The position numbers were made by a program, and so were the translations under genes. A stretch of 64,000 nt of DNA from contig NZ_JAQFVF010000089.1 in the NCBI RefSeq assembly GCF_027789125.1, positions 124,001-188,000 on the forward strand. Reading direction: 5' to 3'. The notes below the pieces were generated by a model that was not told where the DNA came from, ran no database searches, and saw only the letters and a program-made list of their open reading frames with translations. Positions 33,968 to 43,302 of the stretch are shown here, piece by piece. Within the stretch, counting starts at the first letter, position 1; each line of letters begins with the position of its first letter. Source of the DNA: Paenibacillus aestuarii (lineage in GTDB: Bacteria; Bacillota; Bacilli; Paenibacillales; NBRC-103111).

Positions 33968-35077
33968 TTACACAAACTGGAAAGGCTCGGTATTGATCTC
34001 AGACGGCACGACTTGCGTATCCGCCTTGGCCAGTTGCGCGGCGAGGTAGTCGGCGACGCCGCGCTTCATAATCTTCTCGACGTTATGGCCAACGTCGAGC
34101 AAAGCGATCCCCGCGGCGAGCGCATCGTGCGCGGTGTGGTAGTCAATGTCGCCGGTGACCAGCACATCGGCGCCAGCGAACAGGGCATGCCGCATATAGC
34201 GGCTGCCCGAGCCCCCGAGCACGGCCACCTTACGGATCGGCCGGTCCAGATCTCCAACGACGCGCACCGCGGGCACGTCGAATGCCTGCTTCGCGAGCTC
34301 CGTCAGCTCGCGGAGCGACATGGCCGCGGGCAGCTGGCCCGCGCGGCCGAGGCCGAACACTCTACCCTTGAGGTCCATCGGGTAGAGGTCATAGGCCACC
34401 TCTTCGTAAGGGTGCGCCTTCAGCATCGCTTGCACCGCCTTGCGCTGCACGCTGGCGGTGACGATCGTTTCGACGCGCACTTCCTGCACGCGCTCCAGCT
34501 TGCCTGCTTCCCCGATGAACGGATGCGTCCCTTCCTGTGGCAGGAACGTTCCCGTCCCGGGGATGTTGAAGCTGCAGTGGCTGTACTGCCCGATCCACCC
34601 TGCACCTGCGGCGAATAAGGCATCCAGCACCTGCTGATGATGCGTCTCTGGAACGAACACGACAAGCTTCTGCAATTTCTCGGTATGTACATCTTCCAGA
34701 TGTGTGAGATTCGTAAGGCCCAGCGCCTCCGCCATCATATCGTTAATGCCGCCGTCGGCAACATCGAGATTCGTATGCGCGATATAAACAGCGATATCAT
34801 GTTTGATCAGCTTGGTATATAACCGCCCGGCTGGCGTATCGGTTTGCAAATGAGCTAATGGACGGAAAATAATCGCATGGTGGGCAATAATGAGATTCGC
34901 TCCGATGCGAATGGCTTCATCGACGACTTCGTCGGTGACGTCCAGCGCGACGAGCACCTTATGGATTTCTTTTTGCAGCGAACCGAGCTGCAGGCCGATT
35001 TTATCATCAGGCATCGCATAATGCTTCGGCGCCAGCTGCTCAAACAGTTGAATTACAGTTTGACCTTTTGCAAACAA
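33968..35077 (-). CDS. yqfO: Nif3-like dinuclear metal center protein (YqfO)
   Basis: 369 residues. The N- and C-terminal Nif3 halves have metal ligands in LIIAHHAIIFRPL, AHTNLDVADGG and GDIDYHTAHDA, GHNVEK. Between them is a PII-like insertion domain (VFVPETHHQQVLDALFAAGAG, HPYEEVAYDLYP), the typical Bacillota long form. It is often called GTP cyclohydrolase I type 2 homologue. The true activity is unsettled. The TTG at 35077 has AAGGAGG 7 bases upstream, and the gene overlaps the end of trmK by 25 bases, as in Bacillus (yqfN-yqfO). The 3' half is noticeably GC-rich. Confidence 0.92.
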   Translation of the reverse strand: MFAKGQTVIQLFEQLAPKHYAMPDDKIGLQLGSLQKEIHKVLVALDVTDEVVDEAIRIGANLIIAHHAIIFRPLAHLQTDTPAGRLYTKLIKHDIAVYIAHTNLDVADGGINDMMAEALGLTNLTHLEDVHTEKLQKLVVFVPETHHQQVLDALFAAGAGWIGQYSHCSFNIPGTGTFLPQEGTHPFIGEAGKLERVQEVRVETIVTASVQRKAVQAMLKAHPYEEVAYDLYPMDLKGRVFGLGRAGQLPAAMSLRELTELAKQAFDVPAVRVVGDLDRPIRKVAVLGGSGSRYMRHALFAGADVLVTGDIDYHTAHDALAAGIALLDVGHNVEKIMKRGVADYLAAQLAKADTQVVPSEINTEPFQFV

Positions 35078-35811
35078 GCGAGCACCTCCTTGATTTCTTG
35101 AATCTCCTGTCCGATTTGCTCCGATTTTGCTTTGGAGGCTTCAGCCGTTGACAGCGCGAGCTGCCCTTCGATCATCGCCAGCTTCACTAGCTCGCTCTCC
35201 CATTTGCGGAACCAGACCTCCGGCGCTTGTGTGATCAAGTAGGGTCCCATCTGTAGCAATCTTGCCTTATTGACAACTTTGCCGCCAATCAGCTCTCTGT
35301 CTTGATACAGCGCTTCAAGTGTAACAGGTGCACCGTTTGGCGAAGCCGTCAAGATCTCGTATATTTTCCCATCTTCCTCCAAAATTGTTTCGCTTTCCAG
35401 CAGCCACCCCTGCTCATCCAGCCAGCGCCGAACTTGATCTTCACCGACATTGGGCTGCAATATCAGCTTCGCCACCCCTTGCAGTTTGGACTTGCCGGCA
35501 TCCAAAATGCTAGCAATCAAACTGCCGCCCATGCCTGCAATCGTGATCACATCCACTTCGCCAGGCTGAATGACGGCTAATCCGTCGCCTAACCGCACGT
35601 TGATCGCAGCCTGTAGGCCGCATTCCATCACTTGACGTGTCGCCGCATCAAAGGGCCCGGGATTGACTTCCCCAGCAACCCCGAAGGTGATCACGCCTTG
35701 CTGTGCCAGGTAGGTTGGCAGCAGCGCATGATCCGAACCGATATCGGCCAGCCGCGTACCTGCCGGAACCCGGTCAGCAATCATTTGTAGTCTTTTTGAT
35801 AATTTCACCAT
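35053..35811 (-). CDS. trmK: tRNA (adenine(22)-N1)-methyltransferase TrmK
   Basis: Methylates N1 of A22 in bacterial tRNAs using SAM. It has 252 residues. The class I Rossmann core starts at residue 20, LADIGSDHALLPTYLAQQG (a SAM motif with the family DxGxDH). VITIAGMGGSLIASIL follows near residue 90, then LILQPNVGEDQVRRWL. A C-terminal coiled-coil helical region (residues 180-250) matches the known TrmK shape. It starts 3 bases after the upstream membrane gene and overlaps yqfO. The order sigA-...-trmK-yqfO is conserved in bacilli. Confidence 0.94.
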   Translation of the reverse strand: MVKLSKRLQMIADRVPAGTRLADIGSDHALLPTYLAQQGVITFGVAGEVNPGPFDAATRQVMECGLQAAINVRLGDGLAVIQPGEVDVITIAGMGGSLIASILDAGKSKLQGVAKLILQPNVGEDQVRRWLDEQGWLLESETILEEDGKIYEILTASPNGAPVTLEALYQDRELIGGKVVNKARLLQMGPYLITQAPEVWFRKWESELVKLAMIEGQLALSTAEASKAKSEQIGQEIQEIKEVLACLQKVKL

Positions 35812-35814
35812 TTG

Positions 35815-36645
35815 TCACATTACCCACTCTACCCAATTTTTACGTAACATAAATAAAGCTACACCAAGGCTCACCAGTTTTCCTACAAAAGATAGCTGGA
35901 TGATCTGCGTCGAGATATCGACATCTACAATAAAAGTAAGCGCCTCAGGGATAAACCAAACCAGAGCGCCTGTCAGCATCAGCACCCCTGCAGCCTGCTT
36001 ATTGCTATGATGTGCAAGCCACCCGATCCATATAAGTAATATACTAACGGGAATCCAACTTATTTCAAGTATGAGCCAATTCGGCTGATTTAGATGCTTC
36101 ATCAACATCCACCCGTATACACCGATTAAACCGACCCAACCGCAGAATTGGAAGATGGCCATCCGTCCGGCAAATCCTGTAAGCAGCCATATCAAACTGC
36201 AAAAAGCAAGATAGCCGATGTAGGCTGAAGGCTCATGGATCCCATGCCAATCAAGCAAATAGAGCCCGATGAACAGCATTGCCACTGAGGCAACTCCGCA
36301 AGATAAGTAACTCCAAATAGGCGTATCGCGATGTCTCCGATAGGCAAACCAGTAGCAGATGACGACAAAAAGCGTCGTTATTCCAATTTGCATTGGTAAT
36401 CCAAAAGAGTTAAAATTAAGAGCAGATAAGGCAACAGCGGCTATCATCGCCATTGTAACCATCCATATTTTCCAATTACTGCCGGTCACCGAAGTGGAGG
36501 ATATTCCCATAATGAATTTCGGCTTTTCCATACCGTCTTCCAAATATAAATTCATCAGAAAGTCACAGTAATGCTCAGGCAGTAACCGGCTTCTCCGCCA
36601 GTGTTCAATTTCTTTGATAATCACTTTTCTTTTATCTGCATCCAT
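35815..36645 (-). CDS. Multi-spanning membrane protein, 276 residues
   Basis: A helical cytoplasmic N-terminus, IIKEIEHWRRSRLLPEHYCDFLMNLY, resembles the start of DUF2157-type proteins. About eight membrane helices follow from residue 58. No catalytic motif is seen. The coding region nearly touches trmK (3-base gap), so it is probably translated from the same mRNA. In Bacillus the corresponding slot between sigA and trmK holds the cytochrome gene cccA. Here there is no CxxCH motif, so the content of this slot differs. Confidence 0.7.
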   Translation of the reverse strand: MDADKRKVIIKEIEHWRRSRLLPEHYCDFLMNLYLEDGMEKPKFIMGISSTSVTGSNWKIWMVTMAMIAAVALSALNFNSFGLPMQIGITTLFVVICYWFAYRRHRDTPIWSYLSCGVASVAMLFIGLYLLDWHGIHEPSAYIGYLAFCSLIWLLTGFAGRMAIFQFCGWVGLIGVYGWMLMKHLNQPNWLILEISWIPVSILLIWIGWLAHHSNKQAAGVLMLTGALVWFIPEALTFIVDVDISTQIIQLSFVGKLVSLGVALFMLRKNWVEWVM

Positions 36646-36727
36646 CGCACATTCACACTCCTAGCTACTATATCGGTGGGAATGCCTGCATCTTTTAGCA
36701 GAACTTTTACCATATTGAGCAATGGAC

Positions 36728-36758
36728 AAAAAAAGACCCCGCCGCAGCCGGCAGGGCC
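36728..36758 (-). terminator. Intrinsic terminator after rpoD
   Basis: GGCCCTGCCG, loop GCTG, CGGCGGGGTC on the minus strand pair over 10 bp with G:T pairs, followed by T7. It ends the dnaG-rpoD transcript. Confidence 0.88.
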
Positions 36759-36770
36759 TTCTCACAGCTA

Positions 36771-37889
36771 CTATTCCAAGAAATCTTTCAAGCGTTTGCT
36801 TCGGCTCGGATGTCTTAACTTACGAAGCGCTTTGGCTTCAATTTGACGAATCCGCTCCCGCGTAACGCCAAATACTTTACCCACTTCTTCCAATGTGCGC
36901 GTGCGACCGTCGTCCAAGCCAAACCGCAAGCGAAGCACATTCTCTTCCCGCTCTGTCAACGTATCCAGCACATCCTCAAGCTGTTCCTTGAGCAGCTCAT
37001 ACGCCGCAGCATCGGCAGGCGCCAAAGCTTCTTGATCCTCGATGAAATCACCTAAATGCGAGTCATCTTCTTCACCGATCGGCGTTTCCAACGATACGGG
37101 TTCCTGCGCAATTTTCATGATCTCGCGGACTTTGTCAGTCGTCAGATCCATCTCTTTGGCGATTTCTTCCGGAAGCGGCTCTCGCCCGAGCTCTTGCAGC
37201 AACTGTCGCGAGACGCGAATCAGTTTGTTTATTGTTTCAACCATATGTACCGGGATACGGATTGTTCTCGCTTGGTCGGCAATCGCGCGAGTAATTGCTT
37301 GACGAATCCACCAGGTCGCATAGGTACTGAATTTGTAGCCTTTGGTGTGGTCGAACTTCTCTACCGCTTTAATGAGACCCATATTCCCTTCCTGAATCAA
37401 ATCCAGGAACAGCATGCCCCGTCCTACATAGCGCTTCGCGATACTAACCACGAGTCTTAAGTTGGCTTCTGCCAAGCGTCTCTTCGCTTCTTCGTCCCCG
37501 TTCTCAATCCGTTTGGCCAAATCGACTTCGTCTTCTGCAGAAAGCAGCGGGACACGACCGATTTCCTTCAAATACATCCGTACCGGATCATTGATCTTAA
37601 TGCCTGGCGGCAAAGCCAAATCATCGTCGAAGTTGAATTCGTCATGCTCCTGTTCGTCAGGATTCATCGACATTTCATCGTCAGACTCGTTCCCCACATC
37701 AATGCCGTGCTCGGAGAGCTGTTCGAAAAATTCATCGATTTGTTCCGGATCCTGATCGAAGGGAGCCAATTTCTCCATAATATCCTTGTAAGTCAGTGAG
37801 GACCTTTTTTTACCCTGTTCGATAAGCTGGTCTTTCACCTGCTCCAGAGTTAATTCTGTCTCTAGTTCTGTACGCTGATCATTCGCCAT
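36771..37889 (-). CDS. rpoD: RNA polymerase primary sigma factor SigA (RpoD)
   Basis: Housekeeping sigma factor of 372 residues, nearly the Bacillus length. It has a short region 1.1 (LTYKDIMEKLAPFDQDPEQIDEFFEQL), region 1.2 DPVRMYLKEIGRVPLLS, region 2 (GNMGLIKAVEKFDHTKGYKF, STYATWWIRQAITRAIADQ) and region 4 (FGVTRERIRQIEAKALRKLR). GGGAGGAGGGAG precedes the ATG. It follows dnaG by 36 bases in the classic macromolecular-synthesis operon and is closed by a terminator. Confidence 0.98.
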   Translation of the reverse strand: MANDQRTELETELTLEQVKDQLIEQGKKRSSLTYKDIMEKLAPFDQDPEQIDEFFEQLSEHGIDVGNESDDEMSMNPDEQEHDEFNFDDDLALPPGIKINDPVRMYLKEIGRVPLLSAEDEVDLAKRIENGDEEAKRRLAEANLRLVVSIAKRYVGRGMLFLDLIQEGNMGLIKAVEKFDHTKGYKFSTYATWWIRQAITRAIADQARTIRIPVHMVETINKLIRVSRQLLQELGREPLPEEIAKEMDLTTDKVREIMKIAQEPVSLETPIGEEDDSHLGDFIEDQEALAPADAAAYELLKEQLEDVLDTLTEREENVLRLRFGLDDGRTRTLEEVGKVFGVTRERIRQIEAKALRKLRHPSRSKRLKDFLE

Positions 37890-37925
37890 AGTACGGACTC
37901 CCTCCTCCCTAGTGATTACGTAGAT

Positions 37926-39773
37926 CTACGTTGACTTCAATCTTTTTTCTAGGGCAATAATCTCAATTGCTATTTGTGCTGCTCGTAGAGGATCACCCGC
38001 GCGCTCGGCCCGGACTCTCTCTTCTGTCTTGCGTTCAATCTCCTCTTGCATCGGAACTTTGCGGATTTGGCGAATATAGTCGTCAATCACTTGATCATTC
38101 ATTCCGTGACCTGCCCCCATCATCACAATGGAGCTGGCTAAGCTCTCCAGCTGCTCATCCTGCAGCATGGCAATGTATCGGCTTGCATCGGGCTCAGTAT
38201 TCTGAGCGTAGTAAGCATATAAATAAGCAGCTAATACTGCGTGAGCTTCAACATTAAAAGCATCGCCTAACTGGGACTCCACTCGCTCACATACTTCACG
38301 GTCGTGCATCATGACAGCGAGCAGAAGGCGTTCGGCGTTGTGATAAGCTGGTAAAAGTGCGGGTGTTTGACTTCGTGTTCGTTCCGTTGTTCTCCCATTA
38401 TTCATAACATTATTCCACAGAAATGGTTTATTATCCCCATCTGTCCGTTTTTTTTCCGATTGCAAGAGGATCTCATGCATGTCTAATTTCATACTTTCGT
38501 ATGACGAGTCCGGAAATTCGGAAGCTAACTGCTTTAAATAATGATCACGTTCCATGGTTGAAGCTAAATCGGCAATCATTCTCACTGCGGTTTGCAGATA
38601 ACGAAGTCGGTCACCTTCTTCATGCAGCTTAAAATTTTTACGAATGTATAAAAGCTTATATTTCATCGACGGTACGGCAGGTTCAATGATCTCCCGTACA
38701 AATCGGTCAAAACCGTAAGTACTGACATATTCATCAGGATCTTTGCCATCTGGCAGCATGGCTACAGTGACTTGGCAGCCAGCTTCCTCAAGAATCGGGA
38801 TGCTCTTGAAAGCCGCGGATTGTCCGGCATTATCGCCGTCATAACATATGACGACTTTGTCCGCGTTGCGGTTTAATAATGCCGCGTGTTCTTTAGTTAA
38901 AGCCGTGCCCATCGTCGCGACACCGTTGCTGACGCCTGCCTCCCAGGCTTTGATCACATCGACATAGCCTTCGAATAGGACAACTTGCTGGGTCTTGCGC
39001 ATGTGGGGTCTAGCCTGATGCAGGTTATACACAGTCCGGCTTTTATTAAATAAGAACGATTCCGGACTATTCAAATATTTGGGCTGCGCATCACCTGTGG
39101 ATCGGCCGCCGAAGGCAATTGTTTTGCCGGTGGCGTCGTAAATCGGAAACATAATCCGTTCCCGGAATTTATCGACATAACCGCCGCCTTCGTGTCTGGC
39201 AGAGATGAGACCGCCTCTTTCCATCAGAGGCAGCGAAAAGCCCCGCTTTTCCAGCTGTTGAACGAGTGTATCCCACATGGCCGGCGCGTAGCCGATTTGA
39301 AACGTTTCGATCAGCTTATCCGAAATGCCCCGCGATACTAAATAGCTCTTGGCGGCTTTCCCCTGATCGGTATTATTTAATATAAAATGATACAATTTGG
39401 CAGCGAAATCATATGCCTTTAGCAAATCAGCTTTTTCCCGCTGCTGTTCGCTCTGCTCCTCAGTTGCCTCTTCCCAAGTAATCGGGATGTCGCCCTCTTC
39501 GGCCAATTTGGTAACGGCCTCGGAGAAGCTGAGTCCTTCAATCTCCATGATGAAGCGGATCACGTTGCCACCCGCTCCACAACCAAAGCAGCGGTAAATT
39601 TGCTTTTCCGGCGTCACGGTAAAGGACGGGCTTTTCTCGGAATGAAATGGACAGAGTCCCTTCATATAATGCCCTTGTTTGCTCAAATGTACATGTCTGC
39701 CAATGACATCTACGATATCATTCCGCTTGAGGACAGCCTCGATGACCTCTTCAGGTATGCGTCCGTACCTCAT
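37926..39773 (-). CDS. dnaG: DNA primase DnaG
   Basis: Makes RNA primers at the replication fork. It has 615 residues: an N-terminal zinc domain (CPFHSEKSPSFTVTPEKQIY with CFGCGAGGNV), the catalytic core with TOPRIM motifs VVLFEGYVDVIKA and VVICYDGDNAGQSA, and a C-terminal helicase-interaction domain ending LEKRLKS. It lies directly upstream of rpoD. An upstream terminator was not seen, so the yqxD transcript may feed into it. Confidence 0.97.
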   Translation of the reverse strand: MRYGRIPEEVIEAVLKRNDIVDVIGRHVHLSKQGHYMKGLCPFHSEKSPSFTVTPEKQIYRCFGCGAGGNVIRFIMEIEGLSFSEAVTKLAEEGDIPITWEEATEEQSEQQREKADLLKAYDFAAKLYHFILNNTDQGKAAKSYLVSRGISDKLIETFQIGYAPAMWDTLVQQLEKRGFSLPLMERGGLISARHEGGGYVDKFRERIMFPIYDATGKTIAFGGRSTGDAQPKYLNSPESFLFNKSRTVYNLHQARPHMRKTQQVVLFEGYVDVIKAWEAGVSNGVATMGTALTKEHAALLNRNADKVVICYDGDNAGQSAAFKSIPILEEAGCQVTVAMLPDGKDPDEYVSTYGFDRFVREIIEPAVPSMKYKLLYIRKNFKLHEEGDRLRYLQTAVRMIADLASTMERDHYLKQLASEFPDSSYESMKLDMHEILLQSEKKRTDGDNKPFLWNNVMNNGRTTERTRSQTPALLPAYHNAERLLLAVMMHDREVCERVESQLGDAFNVEAHAVLAAYLYAYYAQNTEPDASRYIAMLQDEQLESLASSIVMMGAGHGMNDQVIDDYIRQIRKVPMQEEIERKTEERVRAERAGDPLRAAQIAIEIIALEKRLKST

Positions 39774-39821
39774 CTTGGTTCCACCTACAATTCAGGTCTA
39801 CATTCCAACTCATATTATTCG

Positions 39822-40286
39822 CTATTGATTTTTATTTTCCTGCAAAGATTCCAAAAGTTTTGTCAAACCATGTAGAAAAAATTGACGATCTTCCTCTGTA
39901 AAAGGTTTTGGCCCCTTGCCGTACTTGCCGTTTCTCCGCATCTTGGCGGAAGTGTGCCTTCGGTCCAATAAAAAATCTATCGTACTGTCGGTATATTGCT
40001 GACCGCGGTTCGTCAGACAGATGCAACCTTTGGCCAGCCCTAAAGCGGCAAGTCCGAAATCTTGCGTTACTAATATATCGCCTCTATGAAGATGATTGGC
40101 GATATAGAGATCGACAGATTGATCCGAGCGATCGACCTGGACCACTTGAACATCGCCTTCAGCTTTCATCCGATGGTCAAACGACGCCACCAACAGAACC
40201 TGAACGCCAAATAACCGACCGGCCTGCTCAATCTCCTTCTTCACCGGACAAGCATCCGCATCAACGATGATCCTTCTTGATTGCAT
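39822..40286 (-). CDS. yqxD: UPF0178 family protein YqxD/YaiI
   Basis: 154 residues. The family start RRIIVDADACPVKKEIEQ has a cluster of acidic residues resembling a PIN/NYN nuclease site, then GDILVTQDFGLAALGLAKGC and a basic C-terminus with RRHTSAKMRRNGKYGKGP. Nuclease activity is not shown for the family. I use the ATG at 40286 because homologues begin there. The frame is open to 40322. In bacilli yqxD sits directly before dnaG, as here. Confidence 0.9.
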   Translation of the reverse strand: MQSRRIIVDADACPVKKEIEQAGRLFGVQVLLVASFDHRMKAEGDVQVVQVDRSDQSVDLYIANHLHRGDILVTQDFGLAALGLAKGCICLTNRGQQYTDSTIDFLLDRRHTSAKMRRNGKYGKGPKPFTEEDRQFFLHGLTKLLESLQENKNQ

Positions 40287-40391
40287 CGCACTCCAGCCTC
40301 CGATGTCAGGTCTCTGCTTCACCGTAATATTATATACGATGGACTTACAAAAAATCCTGCATAAAGCAGATAAAACCTTGCCTAACCTTTC

Positions 40392-41216
40392 TTAGCCGCG
40401 CTCCACATGCTCGATGTGATCAAGGATTAGGCTGGCAGTTTCTTCCACGGCGCGGTTGGACACGTCAAAAATGACACAACCGATTTTGCTCATAATTTTG
40501 TCTGCAAATTCCAGTTCAATTTTAATACGTTCTACATTTGCATAGGTTGCATTTTCCGCAAGCCCGAGGGTTCTAAGCCGCTCCTGGCGAATGACGTTCA
40601 GTTTATCCGGATCAATCCGCAGACCGATAATCTTCTCTTTGGGAATCGAGTAGATCGCAGAAGGCGGCTGCATTTCTGGTACCAATGGCACATTGGCCAC
40701 TTTAAGCCGCTTATGCGCTAGGTACATAGAGAGCGGCGTCTTGGATGTGCGGGATACGCCCAATAGCACGATGTCCGCTTTCTGGATGCCGCTGAAATCC
40801 CGTCCGTCGTCGTATTTCACAGCAAACTCGACGGCCTCAACCTTTTTGAAATATTCTTCATCCAGCGGATGAATCATACCGGGTTGTCGGCGCGGCTCCT
40901 GTTGCAGCGCTTGCCCCAACGAGGAAACGATCGGGCCGAGCAAATCAATATAAGGTATACGCAGCGCTTTCGCTTTTCGAATCAACTCATCTCTAAGCTT
41001 GGGAATGACTAAGGTGAACACAACGATGCCGCCATGCGCGCTAGCTGTGCCCAGTACCTTGTCGATCCCTTCGGAATCATGAATGAATGGTGCGCGAACG
41101 ATATCGACGTGAGCGGGATAAAACTGCATCGCCGCGGCACGCACGACGGCTTCACCGGTCTCCCCGGCCGAATCGGATACCACATAAACGCGCGTAGTTG
41201 CTTGATGGTCCATCAT
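40392..41216 (-). CDS. yqfL: Pyruvate,phosphate dikinase regulatory protein (kinase/pyrophosphorylase, YqfL)
   Basis: Bifunctional regulator that phosphorylates PPDK with ADP and dephosphorylates it with Pi. It has 274 residues: N-terminal VYVVSDSAGETGEAVVRAA, P-loop LLGVSRTSKTPLSMYLAHK near residue 150, and a C-terminal sequence with GLRIDPDKLNVIRQERL. The open frame extends to 41300 through a terminator. AAGGAG is 9 bases before the ATG at 41216, and the length then matches Bacillus YqfL. The ATG at 41237 is the alternative. No PPDK gene lies in this window. Confidence 0.92.
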   Translation of the reverse strand: MMDHQATTRVYVVSDSAGETGEAVVRAAAMQFYPAHVDIVRAPFIHDSEGIDKVLGTASAHGGIVVFTLVIPKLRDELIRKAKALRIPYIDLLGPIVSSLGQALQQEPRRQPGMIHPLDEEYFKKVEAVEFAVKYDDGRDFSGIQKADIVLLGVSRTSKTPLSMYLAHKRLKVANVPLVPEMQPPSAIYSIPKEKIIGLRIDPDKLNVIRQERLRTLGLAENATYANVERIKIELEFADKIMSKIGCVIFDVSNRAVEETASLILDHIEHVERG

Positions 41217-41298
41217 CTTCCTGCTCTCCTTTTCCATATGGATGGAGTCCTTCCTATGTCCATAGTATGTAAGCTTGTCAAGAACAGAACGAAAGCAC

Positions 41299-41336
41299 AA
41301 AAAAACTCACCAATATGCATCCGCATATGGCGAGAG
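41299..41336 (-). terminator. Intrinsic terminator after recO
   Basis: Minus strand CTCTCGCCATATGC, loop GGAT, GCATATTGGTGAG with single bulges, then T7. It ends the era cluster transcript and rules out the long upstream start of yqfL. Confidence 0.85.
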
Positions 41337-41386
41337 AACTTCAACAAATCATATCAGAGGGCCTCTGATCTGTCAATTTCTTGCTA

Positions 41387-42136
41387 CTAGATATTATATT
41401 TCTCCATCTGCTCAATAAATCCTCTCGATTTCCATTGAACGCCGACATGGACATCCATATAAGTTCGCATGCATTTCTTGAGCTGCGCTTTCGTCTCTTC
41501 CTTCACCTGCACGGCGCCGAGCCTGCGAATATCCATTCGTGGGAATAACTTCAGCAGCTTTAATGCCCCTTCTCCGATCGGAATAGCGACCGGGTCCTTG
41601 TGACGGCAGCGTGCACACAGAATCCCGCCCATTGCTGGACTGAAGGCTGTGATGGGCGCATCCGACTCACAGGAGACGCATGCGTCTGTAACCGGTAAAT
41701 AGCCGGCTAAGTCAAACATTTTCATTTCGTAAATATGCGTCACAATCTGCATATCTTTGCCTTCTTCAATGGCGGCAAGCCCTGCTTTGACCTGTTCAAA
41801 CAAGTACGTGCTGCCTTCCTCATCCCCCAGCATTTTATCTGTCATCTCTACGAGATAGGAGGCGTAAGCGGACATATAAAGATCTTCGCGCAAGGGATGA
41901 TGCGCATCAATGATTTCCCCGCTATTCAGCGTCCCCATTTGCCCTTTTTGTTTAAAAAATACAAAATCGCCGTACGTAAATAGCTGCGTAACGGCGGCAT
42001 GTCTGCTCTTCACTTTCTTAGCGCCGCGAGCCATGACACTTACTTTGCCCAGCTCAGGCGTGAATAAACTGATGATTTTGTTCCCCTCTCCGTAGTCCAT
42101 ACTACGAAGCACGATCCCTTGTACGCTGCGCAGCAA
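41387..42136 (-). CDS. recO: DNA repair protein RecO
   Basis: Recombination mediator that loads RecA onto SSB-coated DNA with RecR. It has 249 residues. The N-terminal OB fold is VQGIVLRSMDYGEGNKIISLFTPELG. The zinc site is CVSCESDAPITAF...GGILCARC near residues 148-172. The start codon is TTG at 42136 with GGGGGACG upstream. Homologues start at the same place. It is the last gene of the era group. Confidence 0.94.
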   Translation of the reverse strand: MLRSVQGIVLRSMDYGEGNKIISLFTPELGKVSVMARGAKKVKSRHAAVTQLFTYGDFVFFKQKGQMGTLNSGEIIDAHHPLREDLYMSAYASYLVEMTDKMLGDEEGSTYLFEQVKAGLAAIEEGKDMQIVTHIYEMKMFDLAGYLPVTDACVSCESDAPITAFSPAMGGILCARCRHKDPVAIPIGEGALKLLKLFPRMDIRRLGAVQVKEETKAQLKKCMRTYMDVHVGVQWKSRGFIEQMEKYNI

Positions 42137-42169
42137 TTGACGTCCCCCATGTGCCGCCTAGTGGACAGT

Positions 42170-42322
42170 CTAAGCGTCCAATCCATCCAGGGGCTCTTCG
42201 TTACTTTGATCCTCCTCCTGCGCTTCTGCTTCCATCCCTGGTTGCACGGTAACTTGTTTATACAGAAGGTAGGCATCTACATCACCGGTCATTGAAAAAT
42301 ACTTCCACGAAAAGTCTTTCAT
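42170..42322 (-). CDS. yqzL: YqzL family small protein
   Basis: 50 residues, reading MKDFSWKYFSMTGDVDAYLLYKQ then an acidic tail ending LDGLDA. The FSWKYFxxTGDVDAYLLYK pattern is the YqzL signature, and its place between era and recO is the same as in Bacillus. Function is unknown. GGGAGGATGC precedes the ATG. Confidence 0.88.
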   Translation of the reverse strand: MKDFSWKYFSMTGDVDAYLLYKQVTVQPGMEAEAQEEDQSNEEPLDGLDA

Positions 42323-42402
42323 GTGCAGCATCCTCCCCATCGATCGTGATATCCATAGGATGAGGAGGATGGTGCCGATCTATTCCTTGCAAAAAATCCC
42401 AG

Positions 42403-43302
42403 TTAGTCTTGTCGGAAACCAAGGTCGCGCAGCACGCGCTCCTGGTTGCGCCAATCTTTTTTCACTTTCACCCAAAGTTCCAGGAATGTCTTGGAACCTA
42501 ACAGCGCTTCAATATCTTTGCGCGCTTGTTTGCCGATTTCTTTGAGCAGGCTGCCCTGCTTACCGATAATGATCCCTTTCTGGGAATCACGTTCGACGAA
42601 AATAACGGCGGAAATGCGGACGAGCCCGCTTTCCTCGACACGCATATCTTCGATTTGTACGGCAATCGAGTGCGGTACTTCTTCACGTGTCATGTGAAGG
42701 ATCTTTTCACGCACGAGCTCCGCGCAGACGAATTGCTCGGGGTGATCCGTAATTTGGTCCGCCGGGTAATATTGCGGGCCTTCCGGCAAATAGCGGACGA
42801 TTTGCTCCAGCAAGGTCGTCACATTATTGCCCTGAAGCGCAGAAATAGGAACAATCTCCGCAAAGTTGTAGAGGTCTTTGTATTGAACAATGACCGGGAG
42901 CAGATCTTCCGGCGCCACACGGTCAATTTTGTTCAAGACCAGAATGACGGGCGTATCCACACGCCCCAGCTGCTCGATAATATAGCGGTCACCGCCGCCA
43001 AGTCCTTCGACAACATCCACGAGAAAAAGAATCGCGTCCACTTCCCCGAGAGTGCCGTGTGCCACCTTGCTCATGTAATCGCCGAGCTTGGACGTCGGCT
43101 TATGGATACCTGGCGTATCCAGGAAAACGATTTGGCCGTTTTCAGATGTATATACGCCATGGATTTTGTTTCTTGTCGTTTGCGGCTTGTCCGACATGAT
43201 GGCAATCTTTTGCCCGATGATTTGGTTCATCAGTGTGGATTTTCCCACATTCGGGCGCCCGATGATCGCGACAAAGCCTGATTTAAACTCTTTTTTACTC
43301 AC
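42403..43302 (-). CDS. era: GTPase Era
   Basis: Essential GTPase for 16S rRNA maturation and 30S assembly. It has 299 residues: G1 IIGRPNVGKSTLMN, switch region with QTTRNKIHGVY, G3 FLDTPGIHKP, G4 LNKIDRVAPED, and a C-terminal KH domain with GIIIGKQGSLLKEIGKQARKD. It overlaps the cdd stop by 8 bases. It is part of the ybeY-dgkA-cdd-era-recO operon order universal in bacilli. Confidence 0.97.
   Translation of the reverse strand: MSKKEFKSGFVAIIGRPNVGKSTLMNQIIGQKIAIMSDKPQTTRNKIHGVYTSENGQIVFLDTPGIHKPTSKLGDYMSKVAHGTLGEVDAILFLVDVVEGLGGGDRYIIEQLGRVDTPVILVLNKIDRVAPEDLLPVIVQYKDLYNFAEIVPISALQGNNVTTLLEQIVRYLPEGPQYYPADQITDHPEQFVCAELVREKILHMTREEVPHSIAVQIEDMRVEESGLVRISAVIFVERDSQKGIIIGKQGSLLKEIGKQARKDIEALLGSKTFLELWVKVKKDWRNQERVLRDLGFRQD

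Noticed and set aside
33694..33996. Plus-strand ORF across the RNase P RNA region
   Set aside because: It is the complement of conserved rnpB blocks. The RNA gene explains the conservation.
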